A stretch of DNA of 6,376 bases, taken from Actinomycetota bacterium. GTDB taxonomy: Bacteria; Actinomycetota; Humimicrobiia; Humimicrobiales; Humimicrobiaceae. Positions 1 through 5,298 of the stretch are shown piece by piece (position 1 is the stretch's first letter; the number at the start of each line of letters is the position of its first letter). The notes under the pieces were generated by a model that was given only the letters and a program-made list of their open reading frames with translations, was not told where the DNA came from and ran no database searches. The stretch is from the NCBI GenBank assembly GCA_023475715.1, contig JAMCVO010000013.1:1-6376 (forward strand), given 5' to 3'. A program made the position numbers and the translations under genes.

Positions 1-263
1 GAAAAGGTTCATTAATTTCAAATAATAAAGATATATTAGAAATTCCTGCAGTTAAAGAAAAAATAAAAGTTGATACGACCGGTGCAGGAGATGTATATTG
101 CACAGCATTTTTATCAGAATATTTAAGAACCGAAGATTTATATAAATCAGGGCTCTTTGCGTCAGCTGCAGCAACAATTCTTATTGAAAAGACAGGCGGA
201 GTTTCCATATCAAGAATACCTGTAGAAAAAAAAGTAAGGGAAAAAATAGAAAGTTTTAACTGA
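1..263 (+). CDS. PfkB-family carbohydrate/nucleoside kinase, C-terminal part
   Basis: The gene enters from the left edge in the frame beginning at base 3 and ends at TGA 261-263, leaving 86 residues. Visible residues 23-30 read VDTTGAGD, the second PfkB signature: GAGD forms the anion hole and its Asp (visible residue 30) is the catalytic base that activates the sugar hydroxyl for phosphate transfer from ATP. The following helix, rich in Ala (FASAAATILIEKTGG), is the usual PfkB C-terminal helix over the nucleotide site. The family is cytosolic and phosphorylates sugars or nucleosides such as ribose, fructose or adenosine. The substrate-binding N-terminal half lies outside the window, so the substrate cannot be named. 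The reading frame is clean and no truncation at the C-terminus is evident. Family assignment is firm; the specific function is open. Confidence 0.9.
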   Translation, partial: KGSLISNNKDILEIPAVKEKIKVDTTGAGDVYCTAFLSEYLRTEDLYKSGLFASAAATILIEKTGGVSISRIPVEKKVREKIESFN

Positions 264-397
264 TTGATTCTTTTTGAAAATTGGTTTAGAAAGACAAATT
301 GAAAAAAATTTGAGTAATTTCATATATAAATTTATTAAAATAGGATCATTTATATTAAGTCGGAAAACTGATTAAATATTTTAATTTAATATTAACA

Positions 398-426
398 TTG
401 CATTTTGTTGATTTTTGAAGTATAAA
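398..426 (+). promoter_or_regulatory. Possible sigma-70-type promoter upstream of the 122-aa gene
   Basis: TTGCAT at 398-403 and TATAAA at 421-426 are separated by 17 bases, the ideal spacing. The -10 is good (5 of 6) but the -35 matches only its TTG. Transcription would begin near 433, giving a leader of about 98 bases before the ATG at 531. In DNA this AT-rich, chance matches are common, so this is a candidate only. Confidence 0.35.
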
Positions 427-457
427 TTTAATCATGTTCGAATTTTATACAAGTCAT

Positions 458-480
458 GCCTGTTTATAAGGCTTTTATTA
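458..480 (+). other. Small hairpin with T-rich tail in the leader before 531
   Basis: GCCT (458-461) and AGGC (469-472) are complementary across a 7-base loop and are followed at once by TTTTATTA. This resembles a weak intrinsic terminator or attenuator, either for the kinase transcript ending at 263 or inside the leader of the next gene. The stem is only 4 bp, so its strength is doubtful. Confidence 0.25.
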
Positions 481-530
481 TAAATCTATAAATTGTGAAT
501 CTTTGATTTATTATGCATGCATGTTAAATA

Positions 531-899
531 ATGAATGAAATTAAATCAGTTGCATTAACAAGAAAAATTATCCTCACAGCTTCAAAACCGATTAAAAAAG
601 AAGAATTCTTAAATAAGATATTGGAATTTGCCAATAAGCTGATAGAATTCCTGAATTTGAATGGATGTGAAAAGCTCGGTCATATTAAATTTATTTCAAC
701 TACTGACGGAGAAGATTATTTACAGGTAAGTGTTTTAGACTGTAAAGAAGTACCTACCATTAAGGGTGCGTTAAGAAAAACATTTGCTAAAATTAATATG
801 ACGCTGAATATTATAGAGTTCGGTGTTGATAAAGAAAACATTACAAAGAAAATAGATGAAGAGTTCCACAACATCGAATCTTATTTTAATCCGGCTTAA
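531..899 (+). CDS. Conserved-looking protein of unknown function, 122 aa
   Basis: I do not recognise this family. The frame is open from ATG 531 to TAA 897-899, and an in-frame TAA at 525-527 shows the protein cannot start further upstream. The protein is soluble, with no signal peptide or membrane segment. The pattern reads as strand (12-17, KIILTA), long amphipathic helix (22-44), strand (48-58, KLGHIKFISTT), strand (63-71, YLQVSVLDC), then a strand around 91-98 and an acidic/basic C-terminal helix. This is compatible with a small alpha/beta fold of ferredoxin-like type, which is inference only. Two cysteines (46 and 71) form no metal motif. There is no Shine-Dalgarno sequence before the ATG, which is odd next to the strong sites of the rhodanese and membrane-protein genes. 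The rhodanese gene follows 45 bases downstream on the same strand, so co-transcription is likely. Codon use and the amphipathic pattern support a real gene. Confidence 0.7.
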   Translation: MNEIKSVALTRKIILTASKPIKKEEFLNKILEFANKLIEFLNLNGCEKLGHIKFISTTDGEDYLQVSVLDCKEVPTIKGALRKTFAKINMTLNIIEFGVDKENITKKIDEEFHNIESYFNPA

Positions 900-944
900 G
901 CATACACTTCATTAAAAGCTTAAAAATAAAACTCAGGAGCTATT

Positions 945-1475
945 TTGAATAATACTAAGAATTCCAGTTATTATTTTTATGTTATATTATTGGCTATAAT
1001 GATATTGGCAGCCTCATTTTTTTTATTTTCCTGTTCAAAGAACGACAGTCAAAAAAGTCAGGATACATTAACGTCTAACTCAAATCTTCCTGCTTCATCA
1101 AATGAAAATACTTCAACACAAACCTCAAGCCAGGAGGTTGCTTCGACAGTATCGCAAGATACCATAAAGAATGTAAGTGCAGATGAAGTATTTGACATGT
1201 TAAAGGATAAAAATAAATATTTTCTTTTAGATGTCAGAAATAAGAATGAATATACCGAAGGACATCTTGAGAACTCGATCTTAATACCTGTTAACGAACT
1301 GGAAAAAAGGATTTCGGAAATCTCTACAGATAAACCTATAATAGTTTATTGTAAAAGCGGTAATAGAAGCACCCAGGCTGCCCAGATACTGGCAAAAAGC
1401 GGTTTTACCCAGATTTATAACATGACAGGGGGTATTACGGAATGGATTGCAAAGGGATATCCGGTGGTTAAATAA
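945..1475 (+). CDS. Rhodanese-domain lipoprotein
   Basis: The gene starts at TTG 945 with AGGAG at 935-939, five bases upstream, and encodes 176 residues. Residues 9-29 form a hydrophobic signal segment ending in LFSC, a plausible lipobox with Cys30 as the lipidated residue. Residues 31-75 are a Ser/Thr/Asn/Gln-rich tether. Residues 76-176 are one rhodanese domain: LLDVR (94-98), GHLENSILIP (106-115), the active-site loop CKSGNRS with nucleophile Cys136, and the closing TGGITEW (161-167). Rhodaneses carry sulfane sulfur as a persulfide on this Cys, and the six-residue loop is the usual sulfurtransferase size. The protein should sit on the outer face of the cytoplasmic membrane, so it would handle extracytoplasmic sulfur or thiol groups; its partner is unknown. 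It is probably co-transcribed with the 122-aa gene. The domain call is firm; the lipobox is good but its -2 Phe is slightly unusual. Confidence 0.93.
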   Translation: MNNTKNSSYYFYVILLAIMILAASFFLFSCSKNDSQKSQDTLTSNSNLPASSNENTSTQTSSQEVASTVSQDTIKNVSADEVFDMLKDKNKYFLLDVRNKNEYTEGHLENSILIPVNELEKRISEISTDKPIIVYCKSGNRSTQAAQILAKSGFTQIYNMTGGITEWIAKGYPVVK

Positions 1476-1485
1476 ACTATTATTA

Positions 1486-1656
1486 CTATGGTTCCAGCCG
1501 CTTCAGCTCTTCGAGTTTATCAAAATCCCTATCATAGCTATAGATTTCCTTTATTTGGCGCTTTTCCATATGGGCAAAGCTTAGAGCATCTTCAAAGTCA
1601 ATATTTCTGGAAGCATAAATATCCAAGGCTCTGATATATTTATATTTTATCGCAAC
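1486..1656 (-). pseudogene. C-terminal remnant of a PIN-domain (VapC-like) nuclease
   Basis: Read on the minus strand, this frame gives 56 codons ending at TAG 1488-1486. It contains RALDIYASRNIDFEDAL, then IYSYDRDFD and the ending KRLEP. This is the typical C-terminal third of VapC-type PIN-domain RNases: the DFxDA acidic residue binds the catalytic metal, and SYDRDFD carries the last acidic cluster. The frame is closed immediately upstream by TAG 1659-1657. There is no start codon near it, no N-terminal PIN half and no antitoxin gene in the flanks. The missing half would carry the first catalytic Asp, so the piece should be inactive even if translated. It overlaps the last codons and stop of the M23 gene in another frame, suggesting that a deletion joined the two. 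The match is by family pattern only; an intact gene split by a frameshift is less likely because no PIN N-terminus is seen. Confidence 0.7.
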
Positions 1657-2309
1657 CTAAAATCCTCTTCCAGATATTTTAAGATTATATAACTGGAAAT
1701 ATTAATGTAACTGATTTTAAATATATCTGTCGGATCCAGATAGAAATCATCGTAAATTATTCCGAAGTGCAGATGTGTGTTTTGAAGCGAAGAGGGATCA
1801 TCATCAGCACCGATTGTGGCAATAATTTCTCCCTGCTGAATATAGTCTCCAATGGAAACATAAATATTCAGTAAGTTCAGATATGTTGTCCTGATTTTTG
1901 CGTTGTGTCTTATTACTATTGTTCTTCCGCCAATAGGAGATAAACCAATATATGTTACAATTCCATTGCCAGAGGCTGAAACAACCTGATTAAATTCTCC
2001 TGCAATGTCAATACCGGTGTGCTTTCGGATTACTTTTTTCTCTTTGTCGAAATATTCCTCCCTGAAACCTATACAAGTCCGACCATCTAGAGGAATAATA
2101 AATGGAACTTTTGTTTTTCTCTCAGTATCATGTATATTATTGTTGTTACTGGCAGATTCTTCTGCGAAAAGAAGTTTCTGGGTACCTGGTGAAATCATAA
2201 AACTGAAAATTATTGTCAATAAAATTAAAGACGATAAAGCAGGAACACAAAATTTTGAAATGATTGCCGGATTTTTTTTATAGATTTTAAAATTTTTAAA
2301 AAAGTTCAT
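1647..2309 (-). CDS. M23-family (LytM/peptidoglycan endopeptidase-like) membrane or secreted protein
   Basis: The 220-residue protein starts at ATG 2309. A hydrophobic segment at about 22-40, followed by LLFA-EES near 46-51, is either a signal peptide or an uncleaved anchor, so the domain lies outside the membrane. Residues 68-197 form the M23 beta domain: HTGID (His97 and Asp101, zinc ligands), the Gly-rich strands SASGNGIVTYIG and GDYIQQGEIIATIG, and HLHFG (His179, His181; the second is the third zinc ligand). The family cleaves peptide bridges in peptidoglycan. The position that is usually the Tyr-x-His of the active site reads TTYLNL, with Asn145 in place of His. I recall similar RTTY blocks without His in actinobacterial M23 proteins, so activity may be altered rather than lost. 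The domain should finish at YLDPTDIF (190-197); the last 23 residues are extra and run into the PIN remnant. The start has no Shine-Dalgarno sequence and may be leaderless. It is divergent from the nucleosidase-like gene. Confidence 0.9.
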   Translation of the reverse strand: MNFFKNFKIYKKNPAIISKFCVPALSSLILLTIIFSFMISPGTQKLLFAEESASNNNNIHDTERKTKVPFIIPLDGRTCIGFREEYFDKEKKVIRKHTGIDIAGEFNQVVSASGNGIVTYIGLSPIGGRTIVIRHNAKIRTTYLNLLNIYVSIGDYIQQGEIIATIGADDDPSSLQNTHLHFGIIYDDFYLDPTDIFKISYINISSYIILKYLEEDFRLR

Positions 2310-2315
2310 ATCAAT

Positions 2316-2344
2316 ATTAAATATGCATTTGACTAATTAGTCAA
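2316..2344 (-). promoter_or_regulatory. Likely promoter of the M23 gene, probably leaderless
   Basis: On the minus strand, TTGACT (2344-2339) is followed after exactly 17 bases by TTTAAT (2321-2316). Each box matches the sigma-70 consensus at 5 of 6 positions. Transcription would begin about 7 bases further on, at or next to the A of the M23 ATG (2309). The absence of a Shine-Dalgarno sequence before that ATG fits a leaderless message. Both promoter boxes lie inside or at the edge of the 38-bp palindrome. Confidence 0.55.
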
Positions 2345-2355
2345 TAGCATATTTA
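2318..2355. repeat. 38-bp near-perfect palindrome, probable operator
   Basis: The core TTGACTAATTAGTCAA (2329-2344) is a perfect 16-bp palindrome. Beyond two unpaired positions on each side, the arms continue as TAAATATGC (2318-2326) and GCATATTTA (2347-2355), so 17 of 19 positions in each half-site pair. It has no loop and no T-tract following GC-rich arms, so it looks more like a binding site for a dimeric or tetrameric regulator than a terminator. It covers the predicted M23 promoter. The TTGAC/GTCAA half-sites resemble those of winged-helix repressors of the MarR kind, which is an inference. Confidence 0.65.
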
Positions 2356-2369
2356 TCATTTTTAATGAT
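2355..2369. repeat. Short inverted repeat next to the 38-bp palindrome
   Basis: ATCATT (2355-2360) and AATGAT (2364-2369) pair across a TTT loop. It abuts the large palindrome and lies between the M23 promoter and the candidate -10 of the + strand gene. It could be a second, weaker regulator site or chance in AT-rich DNA. Confidence 0.3.
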
Positions 2370-2393
2370 TATTTTATATTTTAAAGAAATTTA

Positions 2394-2399
2394 TATAAT
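2394..2399 (+). promoter_or_regulatory. Candidate -10 box for the nucleosidase-like gene
   Basis: TATAAT at 2394-2399 is a perfect -10. Transcription from near 2406 would give a leader of about 38 bases containing the Shine-Dalgarno sequence of the gene at 2444. No good -35 lies 16-18 bases upstream (the region reads ATTTTA), so it would need an activator, or the match is accidental. Confidence 0.35.
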
Positions 2400-2443
2400 A
2401 TTTATTAAATTTGTCCGGAGTTGCTTATAGAAAGGATTTAAGG

Positions 2444-3217
2444 ATGCTTGTAGTATTTGCGGCATTTAAGAATGAAGCAGATGGATTATTAAAGCTGATG
2501 AACTGCAAAAAAATTATTAAAAATTTTAATTCAGTGGTCTATACCGGTGAAATTTTTAACCGTGGGATAGTAGTGGCAATTACCGGTATAGGCAGATTAA
2601 ACGCCGCTATCTGTGTAAATAATATTATTATGCTAAATCTGAGTAATCCTGTTTTTTTAATCCAGGGGATAAGCGGAGCTCTCATTGAAAACTTGAGGAT
2701 AGGTGATCTTGCTATTTATGAAACAGTTAAAAATCTGGAAAAAATACCGGGTGGGAAACATATAAAATTAAATAGTCTAAATGATGTTGCCGATATGCAG
2801 GTTGATATTAAGAATAATGACATATTTAATATGGAGATTTTGAAAATTCGCGGGGGGACGGTTCCTAGTGTAGTAACAAGTTATGAAGATAAGATAGCAT
2901 TAAATAAAACATGCGGCGTGGAGGTAATCGACATGGAAAGTTTTTATATTGCAGATGCTGCTATCAGGAAAGGAATACCCGTTATCTGCATCAGGTCAAT
3001 ATCGGACAATCTGACTGAAAGTATTTCCCGGTTTTTTATTGAATTTAATCACAATGGTATTTTTAAAAAGTTTCTGTTTCTTTTAAAGATGCTTTTTTCA
3101 AGATCAAAGACCAAATCGGTTTTAAGAACTATAAAAAATATTAATCTTGCCAACAAGAGTTTAAATGATTTTATTATAAAGACAGTACTGCCGTTTTCAG
3201 GATATATACAGAGATAA
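2444..3217 (+). CDS. Nucleoside phosphorylase/nucleosidase superfamily protein (MTAN/HpnG-like)
   Basis: I place the start at ATG 2444, giving 257 residues. AAAGGA (2431-2436) lies 7 bases upstream, and MLVVFAAFKNEA is the normal first strand of the family. The same frame is open back to a TTG at 2411, but the extra 11 residues match nothing. Family motifs are TGIGRLNAA (47-55), IQGISGAL (73-80) and GD (87-88), then the ribose-binding VIDMES (161-166), where Glu165 would bind the ribose hydroxyls. RSISD (184-188) ends in Asp188, the equivalent of the Asp that protonates the leaving base. The family cleaves purine nucleosides such as methylthioadenosine or S-adenosylhomocysteine, or adenosylhopane in the HpnG branch. 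The C-terminal extension after RSISD (about 70 residues, hydrophobic and basic helices ending near LANKSLNDFI) resembles the HpnG layout more than classic MTAN. No other hopanoid gene is in view, so the substrate is open. The gene probably forms an operon with the glycosylase 25 bases downstream. Confidence 0.85.
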   Translation: MLVVFAAFKNEADGLLKLMNCKKIIKNFNSVVYTGEIFNRGIVVAITGIGRLNAAICVNNIIMLNLSNPVFLIQGISGALIENLRIGDLAIYETVKNLEKIPGGKHIKLNSLNDVADMQVDIKNNDIFNMEILKIRGGTVPSVVTSYEDKIALNKTCGVEVIDMESFYIADAAIRKGIPVICIRSISDNLTESISRFFIEFNHNGIFKKFLFLLKMLFSRSKTKSVLRTIKNINLANKSLNDFIIKTVLPFSGYIQR

Positions 3218-3242
3218 CAAATATATTTTTAAACAGATAACT

Positions 3243-3899
3243 ATGATTGAAAATATTTTAAAAAACAAATCGATACTTGAAAATTTAATTCTGGACAGGT
3301 CTTTTTATGAAAGAGACACATCGGTTGTGGCACAGGCACTGTTAGGCAAAATACTTGTTGCCAAGTCAGTTGATGCGGATTCTAAAAATGAGTTTTGTGC
3401 AGGTATAATTGTCGAAGATGAGGCATATTATGGTCTGAATGATCCTGCCAGCCATGCTTGTAATGGTGAAACACCTCGCTCAAAAATTATGTTCGAAACT
3501 CCCGGTATTGCATATGTTTATTTTTGTTACGGGAATCACTGGCTTCTTAATACAGTCACCGAGAAGTTTGGTATTCCAGGAGCGGTATTGATAAGGGCAA
3601 TTGAACCTTTACATGGAATCAATTTAATGGTTAATAGAAGATCAACAGATATGCTTGGAAATTTAACGAATGGCCCAGGCAAACTAACCCAGGCTTTTGG
3701 AATAAAGAAAAATTTTAACGGTATGGATTTAACCAATATGGGAAGTTCCATATTTGTAATTGACGGAAAAGAATTTGGAAAGCAATTTCAGGCTGACAAA
3801 AAAGAAATCGTGTCCAAATCAAGAATCGGAATAAAAAACGGAACAGACAAGCTGCTCCGTTTTTATATAAAAGACAATAAATTTGTTTCTAAAAAATGA
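3243..3899 (+). CDS. mpg: 3-methyladenine DNA glycosylase (AAG/MPG family)
   Basis: This 218-residue protein begins base-excision repair by cutting the N-glycosidic bond of alkylated or deaminated purines such as 3-methyladenine and hypoxanthine. The domain starts at LDRSFYERDT (17-26). GIIVEDEAYYG (54-64) is the active-site strand: Glu60 corresponds to the water-activating Glu125 of human AAG, Tyr62 to Tyr127 and His71 (DPASHA) to His136. Family blocks TPRSKIMFETPGIAYVYFCYG (77-97), AVLIRAIEPL, LTNGPGKLTQAFGI and the closing RIGI...LLRFYI are all present. The usual ETEAY is EDEAY here, a mild change outside the key residues. Length is normal for bacterial members. ATG 3243 is the only reasonable start, though its Shine-Dalgarno sequence is poor, so translation may be coupled to the gene ending 25 bases upstream. 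The last codons contain a terminator hairpin (3834-3864), and the stop is 3 bases from the stop of the convergent dehydrogenase. Confidence 0.95.
   Translation: MIENILKNKSILENLILDRSFYERDTSVVAQALLGKILVAKSVDADSKNEFCAGIIVEDEAYYGLNDPASHACNGETPRSKIMFETPGIAYVYFCYGNHWLLNTVTEKFGIPGAVLIRAIEPLHGINLMVNRRSTDMLGNLTNGPGKLTQAFGIKKNFNGMDLTNMGSSIFVIDGKEFGKQFQADKKEIVSKSRIGIKNGTDKLLRFYIKDNKFVSKK
3834..3864. terminator. Bidirectional intrinsic terminator inside the mpg coding end
   Basis: The arms AAAAACGGAACAG (3834-3846) and CTGCTCCGTTTTT (3852-3864) pair at 12 of 13 positions around a 5-base loop (ACAAG). The flanking A and T runs give a U-tract on both strands. For the minus-strand dehydrogenase it lies 38 bases past the stop codon and is an ordinary terminator. 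On the + strand it falls about 12 codons before the glycosylase stop, where translating ribosomes would be expected to melt it. Confidence 0.75.
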
Positions 3900-3902
3900 T
3901 TG

Positions 3903-5036
3903 TCATTCCTGCTGCAAGTTTTTATTTTTTATTTTATTTCCTCTCCCTCTGCTTACAGGCATAATATCAAATGGAACTCCCATTCTTTCCCCATCTTTTT
4001 TCAGGTCCTCAATTACCGGAGAAATAACAGGTACGCCGTGTTCTTCATTGTATTTTGCATTATCATATTCTTTTTCACCTGCAATATATATCCTGTCATG
4101 ACCAGGAGCTTTAGGAGCACTTTTAAGCATTTCAACAACATGATCCATTTGTTTTTTAAAATCAATTACAGGTCTGAAAGCATTTATATTTATTGCCATG
4201 AAGAAATGACCAACATCTGCTTCTTTTGGATCAGAAGGAAAACCTATCTCTGTCAGATTAGAACCTCCGGGCAAAATACCACAAAGTATATCAACAAGCA
4301 GCGCAAGTCCGTAACCTTTGTAACCCCTCATTATATCTGTTCCGCCAAGAGGCATTAAAGCTCCTATGTATCCGGACTGACATTTCCTGGGATCGTCGGT
4401 AATATTTCCTTCATTATCTATAGCCCATCCTAGAGGCAGCTTCTTACCCTCCTTCTCATAAACCTTCACTCTTCCGATTGGCACAGTGCTGGTTGCCATA
4501 TCAAGGACATACGGATATTCTTTGTATGAAGGTGCAGCTACCGCTATAGGATTTGTCCCAAGAACAGCAGACTTGCCATAAGTCGGAGCAACAAGAGGTT
4601 GTGAGTTTGTCATACTTATCCCGATCATATCTTCCTCAAGAGCCATCATTGCATAATATGCAGCTATTCCATAATGGTCACTGTGTTTTACAGTTACAAT
4701 TCCGACATTGCTTTTTTTTGCTTTTTCAATGGCAAGTTTCATAGCCTTATAAGAAACAACCTGACCGCATCCATTGCCGCCGTCTATTAATGCAGTTGTC
4801 ACGGTTTCGGAGATGATACTCATAGGAGTCAATGGATTTATAAATTTATTTCTTATCCTGTTGCCGTAATAAGAAGCAAGTCTGATCAGACCATGTGAAT
4901 CTGTACCCCTGATATCAGCACTTAAAAGAACATCACCAACGATTTTCGCATCTTCTGGCGGCACTCCCAATTTACCCATATATTTGACGACATAAGCCAG
5001 CAGATCTTCTTTTTTAAATCTTAAAACCTCCACCAT
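3903..5036 (-). CDS. Malate/L-lactate dehydrogenase, Ldh2/MdhC/AllD family
   Basis: The 377-residue protein starts at ATG 5036 with AAAGGA (5048-5043) six bases upstream. This family of NAD(P)-dependent 2-hydroxyacid dehydrogenases is unrelated in fold to classic LDH/MDH and oxidises (S)-malate, L-lactate, ureidoglycolate or sulfolactate. Family blocks are ADIRGTDSHG (40-49, with active-site His48), KHSDHYGIAAYY (117-128, the substrate/catalytic His121 region), GTNPIAVAAP (160-169), DMATS (179-183), and PLGG...GYKGYGLALLVDILCG (229-252), the cofactor-binding stretch with Lys240. HFFMAINI follows. Length is slightly over the usual 330-360 because of a Lys/Arg/Asn-rich tail (about 362-377). The usual Asn of NSNHFG reads Asp120, which may bear on substrate choice. 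The substrate cannot be fixed from sequence, but a malic enzyme across the divergent spacer favours malate or lactate. The enzyme is cytosolic. The gene is probably monocistronic and ends at the terminator in mpg. Confidence 0.93.
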   Translation of the reverse strand: MVEVLRFKKEDLLAYVVKYMGKLGVPPEDAKIVGDVLLSADIRGTDSHGLIRLASYYGNRIRNKFINPLTPMSIISETVTTALIDGGNGCGQVVSYKAMKLAIEKAKKSNVGIVTVKHSDHYGIAAYYAMMALEEDMIGISMTNSQPLVAPTYGKSAVLGTNPIAVAAPSYKEYPYVLDMATSTVPIGRVKVYEKEGKKLPLGWAIDNEGNITDDPRKCQSGYIGALMPLGGTDIMRGYKGYGLALLVDILCGILPGGSNLTEIGFPSDPKEADVGHFFMAININAFRPVIDFKKQMDHVVEMLKSAPKAPGHDRIYIAGEKEYDNAKYNEEHGVPVISPVIEDLKKDGERMGVPFDIMPVSRGRGNKIKNKNLQQE

Positions 5037-5298
5037 CTTGCTTCCTTTCTTAGAGAAAATTAAAATATAACGTCTGTTATTTAATTAAAGCAGAAAAATG
5101 AATTTAAGCATAATCAATATCTGCGATATTATTTTATCATTAAAAACAAATTATTTCTGTTCTGAGCGCGACAAGAATTTATTATTCCATTATAATATTT
5201 AAATTAATCACAGTTTTTTTATTAAAATAAAAGTAATATAATTACAAATCTTAATAAAATTATAATTTGCATACTATAATTTTTAGGAGGTGCCTTAG
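5037..5298. other. Divergent spacer between the dehydrogenase and membrane-protein genes
   Basis: This 262-base, very AT-rich stretch has no open frame that looks coding. It holds two small inverted repeats: ATAAC-GTCT-GTTAT (5067-5080), close to the dehydrogenase start, and AATATC-TGC-GATATT (5116-5130). Either could be an operator for divergent control, but both are short. Perfect TATAAT boxes lie at 5261-5266 and 5275-5280 on the + strand. Only the first leaves room for the Shine-Dalgarno sequence, and neither has a convincing -35. No clear promoter for the minus-strand gene was found. Confidence 0.4.
5285..5292 (+). promoter_or_regulatory. Full-consensus Shine-Dalgarno sequence
   Basis: AGGAGGTG at 5285-5292 is fully complementary to the canonical 3' end of 16S rRNA and sits six bases before TTG 5299. 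It fixes the start of the membrane-protein gene even though the initiator is TTG. Confidence 0.9.

Noticed and set aside
513..522. Perfect 10-bp palindrome ATGCATGCAT before the 122-aa gene
   Set aside because: It is a simple alternating repeat of ATGC, too short to claim as a binding site without further copies.
2005..2283. 92-aa + strand open frame opposite the M23 gene
   Set aside because: It is the antisense of a clear M23 domain, has no Shine-Dalgarno sequence and shows no domain pattern.
2411..2443. Longer N-terminus of the nucleosidase-like protein from TTG 2411
   Set aside because: The extra 11 residues do not fit the family start, no ribosome site precedes the TTG, and ATG 2444 has AAAGGA at ideal spacing.
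3883..4358. Two overlapping + strand frames (72 and 152 aa) opposite the dehydrogenase 3' end
   Set aside because: They lie antisense to a well-matched Ldh2-family gene and have low-complexity, Phe/Ile/Tyr-rich translations typical of shadow frames.
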